Shown here in pieces: positions 1 to 31,800 of a stretch of DNA of 64,000 nt. Below the pieces are notes generated by a model. The model did no database searches. It worked only from the letters and a program-made list of their open reading frames with translations, and was not told the origin of the DNA. The stretch comes from Haliclystus octoradiatus (taxonomy: Eukaryota; Cnidaria; Staurozoa; Stauromedusae; Haliclystidae). The DNA lies in the NCBI GenBank assembly GCA_916610825.1, contig OU744448.1, forward strand, positions 6,682,650-6,746,649, read 5' to 3'. Numbering within the stretch: the stretch's first letter is position 1; the number at the start of each line of letters is the position of its first letter. The position numbers were made by a program, and so were the translations under genes.

Positions 1-1411
1 GTATTACGTTTGCCATACCTGAAGCACCCATCCCACGCCTAAAGGCAATACTAGAAGTACATGGACTGATCTATTGGGTCCAATTGGGATTCTTATTGAT
101 ATTGAAACTGATATTTAGCTCCCTCTTGATATTATTACAAGATGGAGTTTCTCCTTTGATGTCCAGATAAAGTAATACCTGATTTGTAGAAGATTTTAAC
201 ATTAGCCTGGACCCCAGGGGGTAATTCCAAATGACAGACTACTATAGGGTAAGTTTTATGGTCTAGTTTTGCAAATTACTTCTTAATGGGTATCGAATTC
301 GAAGAGAATAAATCCGTGTTTTCTAGACTTTAATTTCTAAACAATGATATCATATGCTGCCCGGGGGCTAGTTCAATGGGTTACACCAGGGACGTTCAAA
401 TATCAAACGGTACCTTTCAAAATTCTGAATAAGTTTTGGGGTATTCTTTGGCATGAATATATTAGAGGTAACTTTTGACTTTAGTCCAATATTTGGAAAT
501 AGCTCCAGGGATTTTGATTCATTTGATCATCTTCCATTTTTCCATCTTTCATCTTTCATTTGATCATCTTCATTTGATCATCATTTTGAGCCATTTAATC
601 ATCAAATAATATTTTTTTAATGAAACCAAAAACAACATACACGTTGAGGAGAGGTCATTCTCTGCCTGATTGCGTTGTGACAGCGAAACATCCTATCATT
701 TTTAGCAAACGATTATCAAAGGTTGACTTATCACAATATTGCAAAAAAATTTAATTTTGTTCAATATTGAACAATATACTGTAACAATTTATTTGATTAT
801 TCATTTTATTAATCATGCATAAAGCATTTGTAGGCTCTATTTAAGTGGAAGTAATTGTACTCCTCATTATTTGCCTGTCAATTTTTTTACACCATTTAAT
901 TTTTGAAAATATATTCTAGTCTATTCTATTCTATTCTATTCCTACTAATCCTTTTTCTTTCTTCTTCAGAATTTGAAATGAGTCAGACCTCCATTTGTAT
1001 GCAATTGTTCAAGAGGGGTAGTTTCCCTAATCTGTAGGATATTACCCTGTGGTATAATATTGACTTGATCAGGGTTAATCCATAAAATCATTTAAATATC
1101 ATTGAAATGAAGTTTTTTTAACTGAATAATAAAACATTACGAAGATTTCTAATCTAACAACTGTTTTCTACGAATAGGATGTGTGCGGCTATATCATAAC
1201 AACTGACCAAAAGTGCCGCTGTCACCATCACATCGTAAGATATTAGTTATGACATCAGAATCCATAATGGTAGAATTTTGAGTATTTCTGGGTGTTCAAA
1301 ACAGTGCTAACTATGGCGCAAGCGACAATGTTTTACAATTTCGCCAAGCTGACATGAAGGTCATCATCTTTTACATCGACATTTGTAATTTAACAGCTGC
1401 ATAATATTGAA
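1..1411. other. Upstream region of SREBP, no gene seen
   Basis: No conserved coding exon was recognised on either strand. The stretch is AT-rich, with short simple repeats such as TCTAT runs near 915-940 and TCATTTGATCATC runs near 520-600. The last few hundred bases should hold the SREBP promoter and 5' UTR. I see no convincing TATA box or sterol-response element there. Confidence 0.5.
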
Positions 1412-19188
<17,777 letters not shown>

Positions 19189-19898
19189 ATATTTGACATA
19201 AAGGAAATAATGTACCGCAATATTATCATATATTATGTAGAACCTCTGCATTGCTGACCAAGCAGCAAATTTAAATTAAGTCTAAGATAACAACTTTATG
19301 GAGAAATACGGTTATATAGAAACAGCTCCTGAATATATAGAAGGTCATTGAAAATACTGATAACTTAGCATTAAGAATGAACAGCTTCACTAGAAACAAA
19401 CATGAAAACAGAAATTCTTCTATTTGCAATTTCCACTTTGGTTGATGTGAAAGTATGCTCATTCCAACGTTATCGATCATAGTTCTGGATAGCAATATCT
19501 AATGTGAATTTCTAATCTCCTCTGTAAATTAAACAATTTTTATTATTCTATATCTTGAATACTCAAACAATTACTCGTTAGTTATTAACCATTTTTATTA
19601 ACCGATGATCAACTGTATAGCTTTATTTAAAACAATAAACAAATCAATGTGTATTTACAGTACTGGTATACATGTTCAATTGTTTATAAAATATAACATT
19701 TGAGTTCATCTCCTATAAACATAATTATTGTTTTCATTCAAATCTCACATTATTCAAAATGTCAATTTCTTTTTCAATTTTAAAGAGGCATAATATAGCT
19801 CTTGGTAATTTCAGTCATTATTCCAGTCATACAAAATAGTCATTATTCAAAGACTGTAATTTGAAAATCAATAGTGGCCATACAAGGCATTTTATGTG
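19189..19898. other. Convergent 3' UTR region between SREBP and AGK
   Basis: There is no gene between the two stop codons (SREBP at 19188, AGK at 19899 on the minus strand). An AATAAA for SREBP lies at 19634-19639. An AATAAA on the minus strand (plus TTTATT, 19594-19599) could serve AGK. If both are used the transcripts overlap by several tens of bases. Confidence 0.55.
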
Positions 19899-22800
19899 TC
19901 AGTTAGGGCAGAATACTTTGATCTTGTGTTCATGTAAACTAATTTGAACAGGCTTTGAGTCAAATGATTCACCGTCAATATCAAAGTTAGAAACCTATAG
20001 TAAAATAATACAATAGTAAAATAACACTTCAGAAGCTAAATAAATATCAAATAATACTATGATTGTTCCAAAACTGTAGCCTGAGTAAAGCCTCAGATAG
20101 TTTTTACTGTTTTGCTTGGAAACATTTTGAAGTTGCATATAGGCTACCAAAAACATTTCTATAATGATTTGGCAATTTGGCATGTGAAATATAAATAAGC
20201 AATTTTAAATTACCTGCAAACAACTTACTTTGCATTTTCTAGTTGTCGCCTTGTCAGATGTGATGAATATAACAGTCATATATTGAATGAAGTTGGATTA
20301 TGTTGGATAAAGCATTGCTCAGGACACAAGCATTCAAAAAAAATTATTTGAAATATAGGATATTTGCATCAGAGGTGTACATTGTACAGAGTCTGAATTT
20401 TCGTACTCCAAATCCGAAAAAAGTCTTAATGGAAGTGATTCTACTCCGAGTTCGGCTCCGTAAATGTAAGAAAAGTAAACTCTGGCTCCAAAATAGATCA
20501 GACAAACTTGTTTGAAAAGTGCTACAATTGAATCAATAGTTTATCAACTCAAAATTTATCAAACATAAAAAGGTACAGAATCAGAAAATAAATTTATAAA
20601 ATAATGAAAGATGAAATAATTGACTGGTTATTGTGATAGGTTGATTGTCACCTGAGGGAGATATATATATATAATGTGTTTGAATAATCCAAGGAGATTT
20701 TTGTTTTGTACAGTAAAACCTGTATATAACAGCCACCTACGAGAGGTAGATAAATTGACCATTATAGACAGGTGGCCTTTATATACAGGTTTGATTCAGT
20801 AGAAAATACTTTTTTAGACATTGCAAGAGTGACCACTATAGACAGGTGGTCGTTGTATTGAGGTGACCGTTATAACAGATTTGACTGTAATTGATGTTCA
20901 AATCAATACAGTATGCCATTTAAGAACAGTGTAGGCTAATATCGCTTTCTGTCTCCTGTCGCACCGACTGGATTAATAGACTAGATCTATACTTTATATA
21001 GACTTACTTTTCTGGGGATTACTTCAATTGTTTCTACGTCATAAATTTCTGACTCATCTATCAATGCAAGACAAAAAATAGTTATGCTGATAAAAGTAAA
21101 AAAAGTAATGTAGACGGTGTCGCCCTCCCAAAGGCACCCGTACTACTCCTCTATTTCTAAAAGAGTGGCTCTTTTCGCTAAGAGCAATGATTTTAAACGC
21201 TCTTTACTGATCTCAGTTGCGACACTGCAGATCAATTTCAACAGATTTCATGGCAGATAGGTCTCGAAACGATGCGCCGCAGCTACTCACAATGAAATTC
21301 CCTCTGGACCATTCCATCCGCCATTCTCAGATGGTACTCATTTGATGTTTCAGATAAAATCAAGGCTGAGTTGTCCTTAGGGGGAATTGAGCCACAGTCA
21401 ATCAGATATGATCCGGTCTGAAGTTCGGTTGCTCTGCCATCTGAGCTAATCCTCCTACGCTGATAAGAATTTATAGAAATGTGTTTCTTATTCAGTTGTG
21501 CCTAGCAGAGGTGTGCTGGACCTAAACCCAGACCCAAGTATCCAGACGAATCTTTACTTTTTATGTAGCTGGATTTGGATTAGATCTGAATCCTTGCAAT
21601 ATTTAGCTGGGTCTGAAACATGATCCACAATCAATATGCAGCATTGTATAGTGTTGGAATATAAAATTATTATGGTTAGTACTCTTCAGTTATAACAAGG
21701 GCGTCATTTATTTTAAATCCATTTTGGATCTTTTTTTGGCAATTTCTTTGGCCCGGATGAGAATTCCGATTTATATTCATGTTTCTGATCCAGGTAATCA
21801 ATTTGAAGAATCTGCCTATCGCAGCATAGGACGAATATTGGTTCAATAGGACGAAAGAAGCATATAACATGAACAAGATCATCCACAAGTTAATGTTATC
21901 AGAGCCATCTATTTATAAGAGTTGGGACACATATGTTTTGAGGCTCGAAAATTGCCATTTTCATTCCATTGATAACAAGGTTTTGTATTTAAACAAAAAT
22001 ATAGTAAATGTTCAGTGTGTTTTTAGTAGGTTTTCAGATTTTCAAAATTCGTAGTGCAAAGTGACACAGTTTCGCATGGTGATGTTATATACCCAATTTC
22101 TCATTGGTTAAGAAGTATTAAGGTCCACTTTATTATGCTACAGTATTGGCTTCTCATAATTTCAATTGGTTACATGTTGACCAATATTTGAAATTGAGAA
22201 TCTTAGATGTAAATAATGTCTTTATAATGAAATTAGCATCATAATGTAATGCCAAAACAACAGTACAGTTTGAATTACAGCTACATAAGCATAAACATAC
22301 CTGTCGCTTCAGGCCAGAATTTCCGATCAATAAGCTTCAAACTAAAATAAAAACCATATGTCAATAAAATATCATTTGTATAAAATAGTAAGACAGTGTA
22401 TAGATTGAAAATTTTTCGGTATTATTTATTATACCATCGTCAGTTCAAAAGAAATAAAATATTAATTTACAAATTATTTATAGGTTATGGACTTAAAACT
22501 GAATACGTTACATTATTATTCATACTTTATATTACAATATTACATTACATACCCCTCTAGCAAAAAACTTTTGAAAGACATTGTTGGCCATGTTTGAAGT
22601 TTCATAGTGACAGAGTCCTACAATGAAAATTAGAATCATTGGATCTAGAGAAGATCGATAGCTTAGCAAAGACATGAGACAAGGACGATAACTGGTTTCA
22701 ATGTGATATTTAATATAGAGGCAGAAATATTTTTAGTAAATTCAGGCACAACAACCACTGCGACAAGTTTTGTTGATTTTATGAACTGTTTGATTTAATA

Positions 22801-25800
22801 CTGTAGTTAAATTATGGCATAGTTAAACACTTTTATATGAAGTTGAAGTTATCTAGATAAACCTGCCGTTTGATATATATATATATATCTTATCACTTGC
22901 TCTAGAAATTCAATAATTCACTTGTAAAAACAGTTCATGAACTTTACAAACATTCATGAATCTGCCCATGAAAAACAGGCCATTCAACGGTTCATGAACT
23001 TTACAAACATCCATGAACTGTTCATAAACATTGTATAAACAGTTCATGAACGTTAAATGGCATGTTTTTCATGGGTGGATTCTTGAATGCTTTTACAGTT
23101 CTTGAAATGCTTTTACAAGTGAATACTGCAAGTTTCTCTAGATAACTTCAACTTCATATAAAAGTGTTCAACTATACCAGAATTTAACAATTAAAATGAA
23201 TCAAGACAGTGGGACGCATTTCAAACATTATTTCAAAACACTTTAATGAGAAATTTGAGTTGCCCAGGAAATCTACATTTGCAAATCTTAAGCGCTCAGT
23301 ATGTTCCTTTTCCCCTTGCCAGTCACCACCATAATGATCTAAAACTGCTGTAAGACGAAATATGACATCATATCTTGACCGATCAGGTTAAAAAATCAGA
23401 GATCATTAAAAGATTTAATCACAATGGACATACCTTAGCGATATCTCTATCAACATAAGCCACCATACTTGAGCATGAATTAGGAACAACATTTTCCTTT
23501 TTGAGTGAGTCAGATTTAGTTACATATTTGATATCTCCATCGACACTAGCATTTCTATCCTAATAAGCAGATAGAAAGAAAAGTTGAGGTATAAACAGGT
23601 TGATTGATGAACGCTGATTACCGGTAGGCTAGTGTTAAACCAGTAGCTATTATAGATAGTGGTGCGTCGGTTATGGATTTTTAAGCACCAGCTTAACAGT
23701 TAATTAATTTGCGACATTTGAAAATAAAGAGTGTGATGTTATTTCTATTTCAAAATGGTGCCTACTGTTCTAAACCTTCTTAATTGCCTTACATAAAATG
23801 ATCTTATTCAGGCAATTAGCAGTCATTAACTCAAAAAAACTAGAACAGTTGATAAAAATTTATTGAAATTTATTACTGTATGTAATTTTGAGTTAGTTCT
23901 ATTGTGAATGGCAATAATACTATCATGTCAAAATGCACCTACGGTCAACACGTCATTCTTTCATTCTGAAATTGCACAGCGATGGATCGGAAATACTAAT
24001 TACCTTGACAGTTGCATACATGACAAGAATATATTTACGAAGCAATCCAGTCCACCACATTCTTCCACTGCAATACAAATTTTGAATAGGAATGTTCAAT
24101 AAAATATATTTGGTGTTTCAATAATTATGATATCGTAATTAATTAAGCATCCAAGATGTGGACAATTAATTAATCATGCAATCATGAGACAATTAACATG
24201 AGACAATGATATAGTATTGTACTTGCATGAGAGTCAAGCTCAGTCAAAAACGAGGAAAATACTTGAAAAATGACCAAAACAATAGCAGTACTAGTATTTT
24301 CAAGGAATTTCCATTGTTTTAAAGCCGATGGAAAACGAGGAAATTAGCTTTTCCGGAGAACTCTCTCATGCCTGATTGTACCTATTGTCTAGTATTATAG
24401 TACGACATCTTGTATACTAATGAAATTGATTTAATCAATCTGATTTGTTACGGTTATGATGCCAAAGCACTATATCAACGTGAAATGAAGCCAGGTCCGA
24501 AAAAAAAAACGATGTCATAATTCACAAATGAGAATGTCTAATTTGATCAACATTAACTTTAGAGTAAGAGAATCTTGAAAAGAAAGTCGTAAAAGTTTTA
24601 AAAAGTGTGCTGGTTATTATACAGAGCAATTGGCACACATGCACAGTCTCATGAGCCATAGCTTTATGGTGCAATAGAGTCAACCCAGAAGAAAACTCAA
24701 AGGCAAAAATGACTTGCTACAGCGGCTCGTGATTTTCTGATGCCTTCTCGTTTTTCACTTAGCCTACATGCTCTCTAGTGCACCATAAAGCTAAAGGCTC
24801 ATAGAGGAATCTGTGAGCCAATTACTGAGAAGCTACCCGTACATAGATTCATAAAAGGTACAAAGTAGTTATAATAAAAATACATTTTTCCATTAAATAT
24901 TACAATTCATTAGTAAAACAAAAACCAGAATTAGAGATTATAATAATTTTACAATCATATCTACACATCTAGGCCTACCGTTTACAATATCTACAGCTAC
25001 GAACAGTGTCCGACAAAAGTAGGAAAGTAGATTTGAGCAAATTCGTAAGAAAATTGAAATCTTTATGATTTGTTGCTGAAACTTCAACAAAAAATTCATA
25101 AGAAAATGTTGAAATGCCTGAGCCTTTTGTCGGACCCTGGCCACGACGAAGGGAACTATCTGACAAGGACAAGATGCCAATTTATTTGTAGAGGCAATAT
25201 TTTTAAATGTGAGAGGGATTTTATATATGGCTTGCATTATACGTATGTCATACATATATCATGTAAGATGTATAATGAATATCTTGAAAACTAGTATTTC
25301 CAAGTAAGCAATTAATATGACTTTGATACACACTCGAATGTGATGATTTGAAAATGTGCAGCACTCACGCATCAAATCGTTCCTTCATTCTTTCGTAAGC
25401 ACCCCAATGGAAGCTGGACAGTGCATACATATTTCTTTTTTCAGTCTGAAAAAATAACCAAATATTGGTTTGGTTACATGAAACATGGATAGGCCTATAT
25501 AGCTACACATGTATTCACAATTTCACAGCCAAAACTAATTGTTACATGAGAACTTGGCCCATCACAACCTTCTCTGATAACTTGAAATATAGAATATGAT
25601 GAAACATAAAGTAGGAATTTAAAAAAAATCTATTCAAATGCAATTCGAAATGAGATACAAATGAGCGTTTTTATGCAAAACTCTGAGTAACGGAATAAAA
25701 TTGTGATCTTTGATCTACTTTTTACTTAAATATATCTAATATGTACCATACATACAAGTTAAAGAAAAGAATTGTGGAATGCAATCAATGGCTTTCCAGA

Positions 25801-28800
25801 CATCAAGAAAATACCCACTTGATATTGTAAATTTAACCTGACATTTTGTCTATATCATTTGGCATTGGTGCTTGGATGTTGAGATCCGTTTGTATGATCC
25901 GTTCGAAGGATCTATTTGTTTCGACCAGTTATCGACAGGACCTAACAGTTTTCAACAAAAGCTTTAGCCTTAAGAAATCTTAAACAATAATGCACATTTT
26001 CTTCTGAAATTCTTTGTTAAGGTTTGGCAGGTATAAATCATGAAATTAACAAATTTCTTCCGAATTTGCTCTAGCCTTCCGGGGTCTAGGATTCCAGGAT
26101 CCCATTTTTGTTTGACCTTCGGACCTAATCTGTCACTGCCATTTCGTAATATACCTTGATCTGAAGGACATCTGCAAATCGAAATTTCCCTTCAATGATT
26201 GCCATTGCACTGTTACCGACATTTCTGATAAGAAATACATATTAAAATATAATGCAAGTCATCTGGCAGAAGCCTAGCAATACTAGATCAGTATTCGCTC
26301 TTCACTTCACATTTTCATGAAGCAAAACATAAAAATGAAGTACAGTGAAATACGTATATATGATAACCAGCTATGAGATGTATTAAAGAACTTGACCGTT
26401 ACATACAGCTGGCCTTTATACACAGTGGGTGATTCAATGGATCAGATAGTTTCGAGACACTTTAGGAAGGTTTTCTAGAAAGCCTAATTTTCGTGAAAAT
26501 TTTTTCCAAAACGACTTATCTTTGTCACAGAAGATAAGAGTTAAGAGATACAAACCAAGAATCATTATAGAACTTACCTAACATCATTTGACGAAGGAGG
26601 AAACATTTTCTTGAAGAATGTATTATTCTTTCCAAGAGGTAACACTCCAAATGGTATATCTTTGAAATCTTCCTGTGAATTACATATTTTAAATGTGATA
26701 CACCCATTAATGTATGAACAATAAAGAAATTGAGATAAATTTATCAAAAATGCTTTACTTTAAAAATAGGACATTTAGAATTAGAATTAGCACAGAACCG
26801 TCTTTCTTCCTGTGTCTGCATTGAATATGCCGTCGTACCGCTACCTATACAATTAGACATTAATTTCTAATTTCTGCTGCTTTTACTTGCAAATGATGAT
26901 GGCTATTTATACTATCCTATTAATTTGATGTTGGCCATGGTTCACATTTGTTGATTTGTACACACCATTTTGATGCTACCGTACAGTGAAACCCGCTTAA
27001 GTGCAAGTCAAAATTGTCAAAGGTTTTCATTGCATTTATCCGAATTTGCGGTTATCTGAAATTGACAAATTGTTTAACAAGGACTCGACCAGAAAATAGT
27101 TTATAGGGTTTCGAAGATACCGGTAACGAAATTATATCCATCATTTCCTAGTGCAATATGAATTCACATTCTAAAATATCAGGAAGGTTTTCTGCGATCT
27201 GATTGGTCGAAAGAGCGTGCATGAAATCCTAAGGTAAAAGATGAATCCAAAAACCGGGAAAAACCGCTAGCTTCAAAAGTTTGATCTGTGATAAAATGTA
27301 GAAATTATAACTTTCCGATAACAATCAAATAGATGTCTCAATTATGGCAAAGAAATATAAAACAATATTTAGCTCAAGATGTTTATATTTATTGAAAAGC
27401 ATTGTGAATGAGTTATTGGCCGTGCAGCATGCAAAATTAAAATACAGAATGAAAGACAATTATAGGGCTACACTGTTTCAAGGTAAACCTTAAATTTAGA
27501 ACAATTAGTACATCAATTTCTAGAGAACTATATGCAATTTACATTAATGACGTACTTGTATGTGTCTTTCTTATTCAGCAATATTTATCTTGTTGTGGGA
27601 TTTCCTTTGCTTGGTTTATGAATTGAAATTGAATTTTAAATTGTGAATTTGTGAATTGAGAATTCGCCCTCGAATGAGATTCCGACGTTTATTTTATTTT
27701 AGAAAAGGGTTACCACACGCTTGCAAATGTTTGTATTCATATTTACTAAACTCGAAAAAGTTGGGAGACACTCGGGAAGCTAAAAATCACTCGCTCGGAT
27801 TTTTTAGCGCTTCACTCGTGTCTCCCAACATTTCTTGTTTAGTAAATATGAATACAAACATGGCAAATGTGTGGTAACCCTTTATTCAAGGTTCTACGAG
27901 ACACTCAAACAGTATGTAGATCAGTATAAGGTGGCCGAGTTAAGTGCAAGTCAGATAAATGCCATGAAATTCCAGCGTATATGCAACCTGGCTGTAGAAC
28001 TATTAACTATTTTATGGCCAAATCTTTGCTAAACAATCTCGGAGCAGTCTAAGTTGGATAAATGCAATGAAATTCGCAGCTAATTTCGATTTGCACTTAA
28101 ACAGTTACACTTCCGTTGCATTGGCTTGAAAACTTTTGACACTTCTTTTGGATTCTATTTCCAAACTTTTCCTAATAGTACTCATACTTACAAAGTCTGC
28201 TAATCGTAGCAAGCCAGTTACAGCCTGAAATTGGCAAAAATAGAACAAAGTCACTGTAGACAGTGTAGTAGAGTCATGTAGCAAGCCAATCTAGCAGTGA
28301 TCATAAATGTAAAATATGATTATACGCCTGTGAATAAGCTAATGAACCTCATCCACATTTCTGATCTTATAATGAAGCTATCATGAACATTTCCTCGAGC
28401 GTTCGACAACACTTCATGAACCAGTTTAAAAATGTGAAACTGCCAACAAGTTCCTGAAAAAACTGTTCATGAAATAATCCTTCATGAAATTTCATGATGG
28501 ATTGGGCAATTGAACGTTCTTGAACTTATGAAATTGGTTTACAGTAACATTTCTATGCCCCATTGTCGTAATTTGCGTAAAGTACTAAAGTATCATTTGG
28601 GGTGGGTCGATTCGGATTTTTTCATAATCGATTAATCGAGGACAAGAATCGATTCAGAATCGATTAATCGTTTGAAAACAATAGACGTAGTGTCTTCCGA
28701 GTTTTCTACGTCATCAGCGATTGAAAGTTTGAAAATTTTTTACGGCTTTTGTATTTCATTTCTTCCTGAAATTATTCATTATAAAGTTTACATGAATGGC

Positions 28801-31800
28801 GTTTTCCTCGTGAAATAAATAAAATGAATTCACTTCAAATATGTTTGATTATCTCATCGTGTTAATTTGCATTTCACTTATCAATTTTTTTGTCAAGTGT
28901 TTTGATTTTCGTAAGCGCTAAAACGTTTCGAATTTTCAATACCATTTTCTTCATTGCAAAAAATAGAATAACATGCAAATACTGAATCAATGATGAAACT
29001 ATTACTTATTCCAAAACAATTTGTGTTTAGGTTTCGAATTAAGAGCATAAATTTTAATGATTTGAGCTAAAATAAACCATATGTATAAACTGTTCTTACC
29101 CTCACGCGTTTTCGAACATGTTTTTATCATAACGCTGAACAAAAGACCATATCAGAAATGGTGTCAAATGGCGTGGCAAATAATTAACGGAGTTGAATTA
29201 CAATGCATCGCGATGTAAACAAACATTTACGATCTATTCAAAGAACGTTTAATTGCAAAGGAATAAATCAAAGAAGCTTTGTTTTCAATAAATAAGATCT
29301 ACATTTAGAAAGAACAGAACACCATATAAATAATAAACTATTTTATTATACAAAAAACGCTAAAGAAACAAAAAAGAATTTTTAAGATTAATCAATTCAA
29401 AATTTCATAATCGATTCATGAAAACATAATCGATTAATCGATTAATCGATAAATCGGACCCACCACTAAAAGTATGCAAAACAGAACAGCGGCACATTTT
29501 CTGAAATCGAGTTCTGATGTAACGAAAACTTTGGCCACACTGGCCAGACATGCAGAGATCGCCCTCTGATTGGCTGAGAGCTGAAGAGGAACAATGTTGG
29601 GATGGTGACTTCCACAGAGTCGATGATGAATAGTTGTGGCTATGGTAATCAAATGGGAAAAACCTTGGAAAACCCTTGTTCTGATAGTTTGCAGTCGGGA
29701 GATGCAAAAGAAAGCTCCGGGAAAGATTTGATTTTTTTCGCTACAAAAAGTATAAACCGAAAATAGAAACAAAACTTCTGCCATAACCTGGTGTAAAATT
29801 AGCGGTTTTGATCATCTATTGACAACAAATTGACGAACTGATTGATGAACATATGATTTTGGAAACTCTCTTTTATTTATTAAGATTGCTACGGATTGAA
29901 TATTAATTTCATGAATTATGCCACAAGTGTCGATAGAGGTGTCTGTTATAGACAAATTATTGCTCTATACAGGTTTGACTGAATCGCCTTGTATAAGAAC
30001 CTTTTGATGAATATTATTAACAAACTAATTAGCATATACAGTGAAACCTGCATATAACAGCAGGCTATGAGAGGTAAATAAACTGACCGCTGTAAAAGCA
30101 GGTGGCCTTTATATACAGGGTTGATTCTGTAGAAAATACTATTCTAGACTTACCAAGAGTGACCACTATAGACAGTTGGTCACTATATAGAGGTAACAGT
30201 TATAACAGGTTTGACAGCCACAGTAGCAAATAAACACTAAGCTATCTCAACATGAAATCAAATAAAATAGTATAATCGCACCTCCATTACAGTTCCATCT
30301 CCTCCAGCTACAACTAAACCGTCACAAGTTGGATCAAGGTAGTTCACAATTGCCTTTGCATGACCTTCATAGTCAGTCTAAAAACAGATGAGTCATGATA
30401 TACAGGTGGATTTTATTGTTCAAGCCAAACAGACAACATCAAACACTAGAAGCATTACCAAAAGATATTGAACTTTCAAGACTCAGGTAAATTATACAGG
30501 ATATGCTCATTCTAGCATGGCGCAGCTCATAGTTATTGAAGAAAAATGATCTTTGACAATTTATGATGGAATTTTCAAGTTTACAATAGTATGCCATTAA
30601 CTTTGTAACATGACTCTCTCTTACACGAGTAAAGCCTTGATAACATGGACTTTCTTAACTTGAAATATTGTCTACAAACAAAGATGATTTTAAACTGTTA
30701 TCCTATTCCCAGATCTCTCTGCTAGTAAATGTAAGAAAGTAGAGGTAGGATACAGTTACGTATCTAGTACATGGCAAGTAGATAAGATATCAACAATTAT
30801 AAAATAAAATAAAATAAAATAAAACAAGATGACGAGGCTATCACAAGTGCGGGATCCTGAGAACCTGGTTACCATACTCAAGGCCAGCACAAAATCAGAA
30901 GGACGGAAAAAGATGTTGAAGCACGAAAAATGATTTTGCCTCATCTTTCTTTCAATTCTAAATTATGCTCTGTTTCAGCAAACATTCAGCATTCTCACAT
31001 ACATGTGTTTACCTCATATTATATTACATGAAAAATATGAGAATTATTGGCAAATAACAACAAGTGCGTGTTAATTGGGGGATGATTGACAAATTTACAA
31101 ACAATCGGATATTACGATAAACATGTGTGCACTGACTAGGAATCAAACCCCGGCCTGTTGCGCATTTATTTTCCTGACGTAAATATTCAAACTTTTCAAT
31201 GGTCAATATTATCTTTAATTAGTTTGAGACAAATTTGAATATTTACATCACGGAAATAAACGCCTGGCAGAATAGACGCTATAAACACTGATATTTAAGT
31301 CATTTTTATCGCGTTGGCTTTAAACTTGTACCATTCAATGTTTTCGTCAATCTACATCAAAACTAATTGTATATTTGAAAAACATTATTTCAGAAGAAAC
31401 CTCTAGATTCATTAACAAAACAATTCATTCAACTATTCTTCCGTGAATGAATTGTTGGCATGAATTGTGTGAACAGTTCATGATTCATTCACCTTGATAA
31501 GTGTAACATCTAAACCAGACAAATGCAAGATTGGAGCAGCGTTCTTTTCATAAAGCTTCTTTGCTTTTCTAGAAAATTATTAAAATAAATACAGTCAAAC
31601 CTGTTGTAGCGTTCACCTCTATACAGCAGCAACCTGTCTATAGTGGTCACTCTTGGTATGTTAGATAGTAGTTTTATGGGATCAATCCTGTACATAAAGG
31701 TCAATTGTCTATAGTGGCCAATATATCTACCTCTTACAGATGGCTGTTTCACTGTAGCTAAAATTGAGATCATGAACTATGAATGCTCTAACATGGTTTT

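Noticed and set aside
30282..30377. GGDGT exon considered as NAD kinase, sphingosine kinase or ceramide kinase
   Set aside because: The flanking exons (EKNAAPILHLSGLDVT, TDYEGHAKAIV and the VFCPN end) match acylglycerol kinase specifically.
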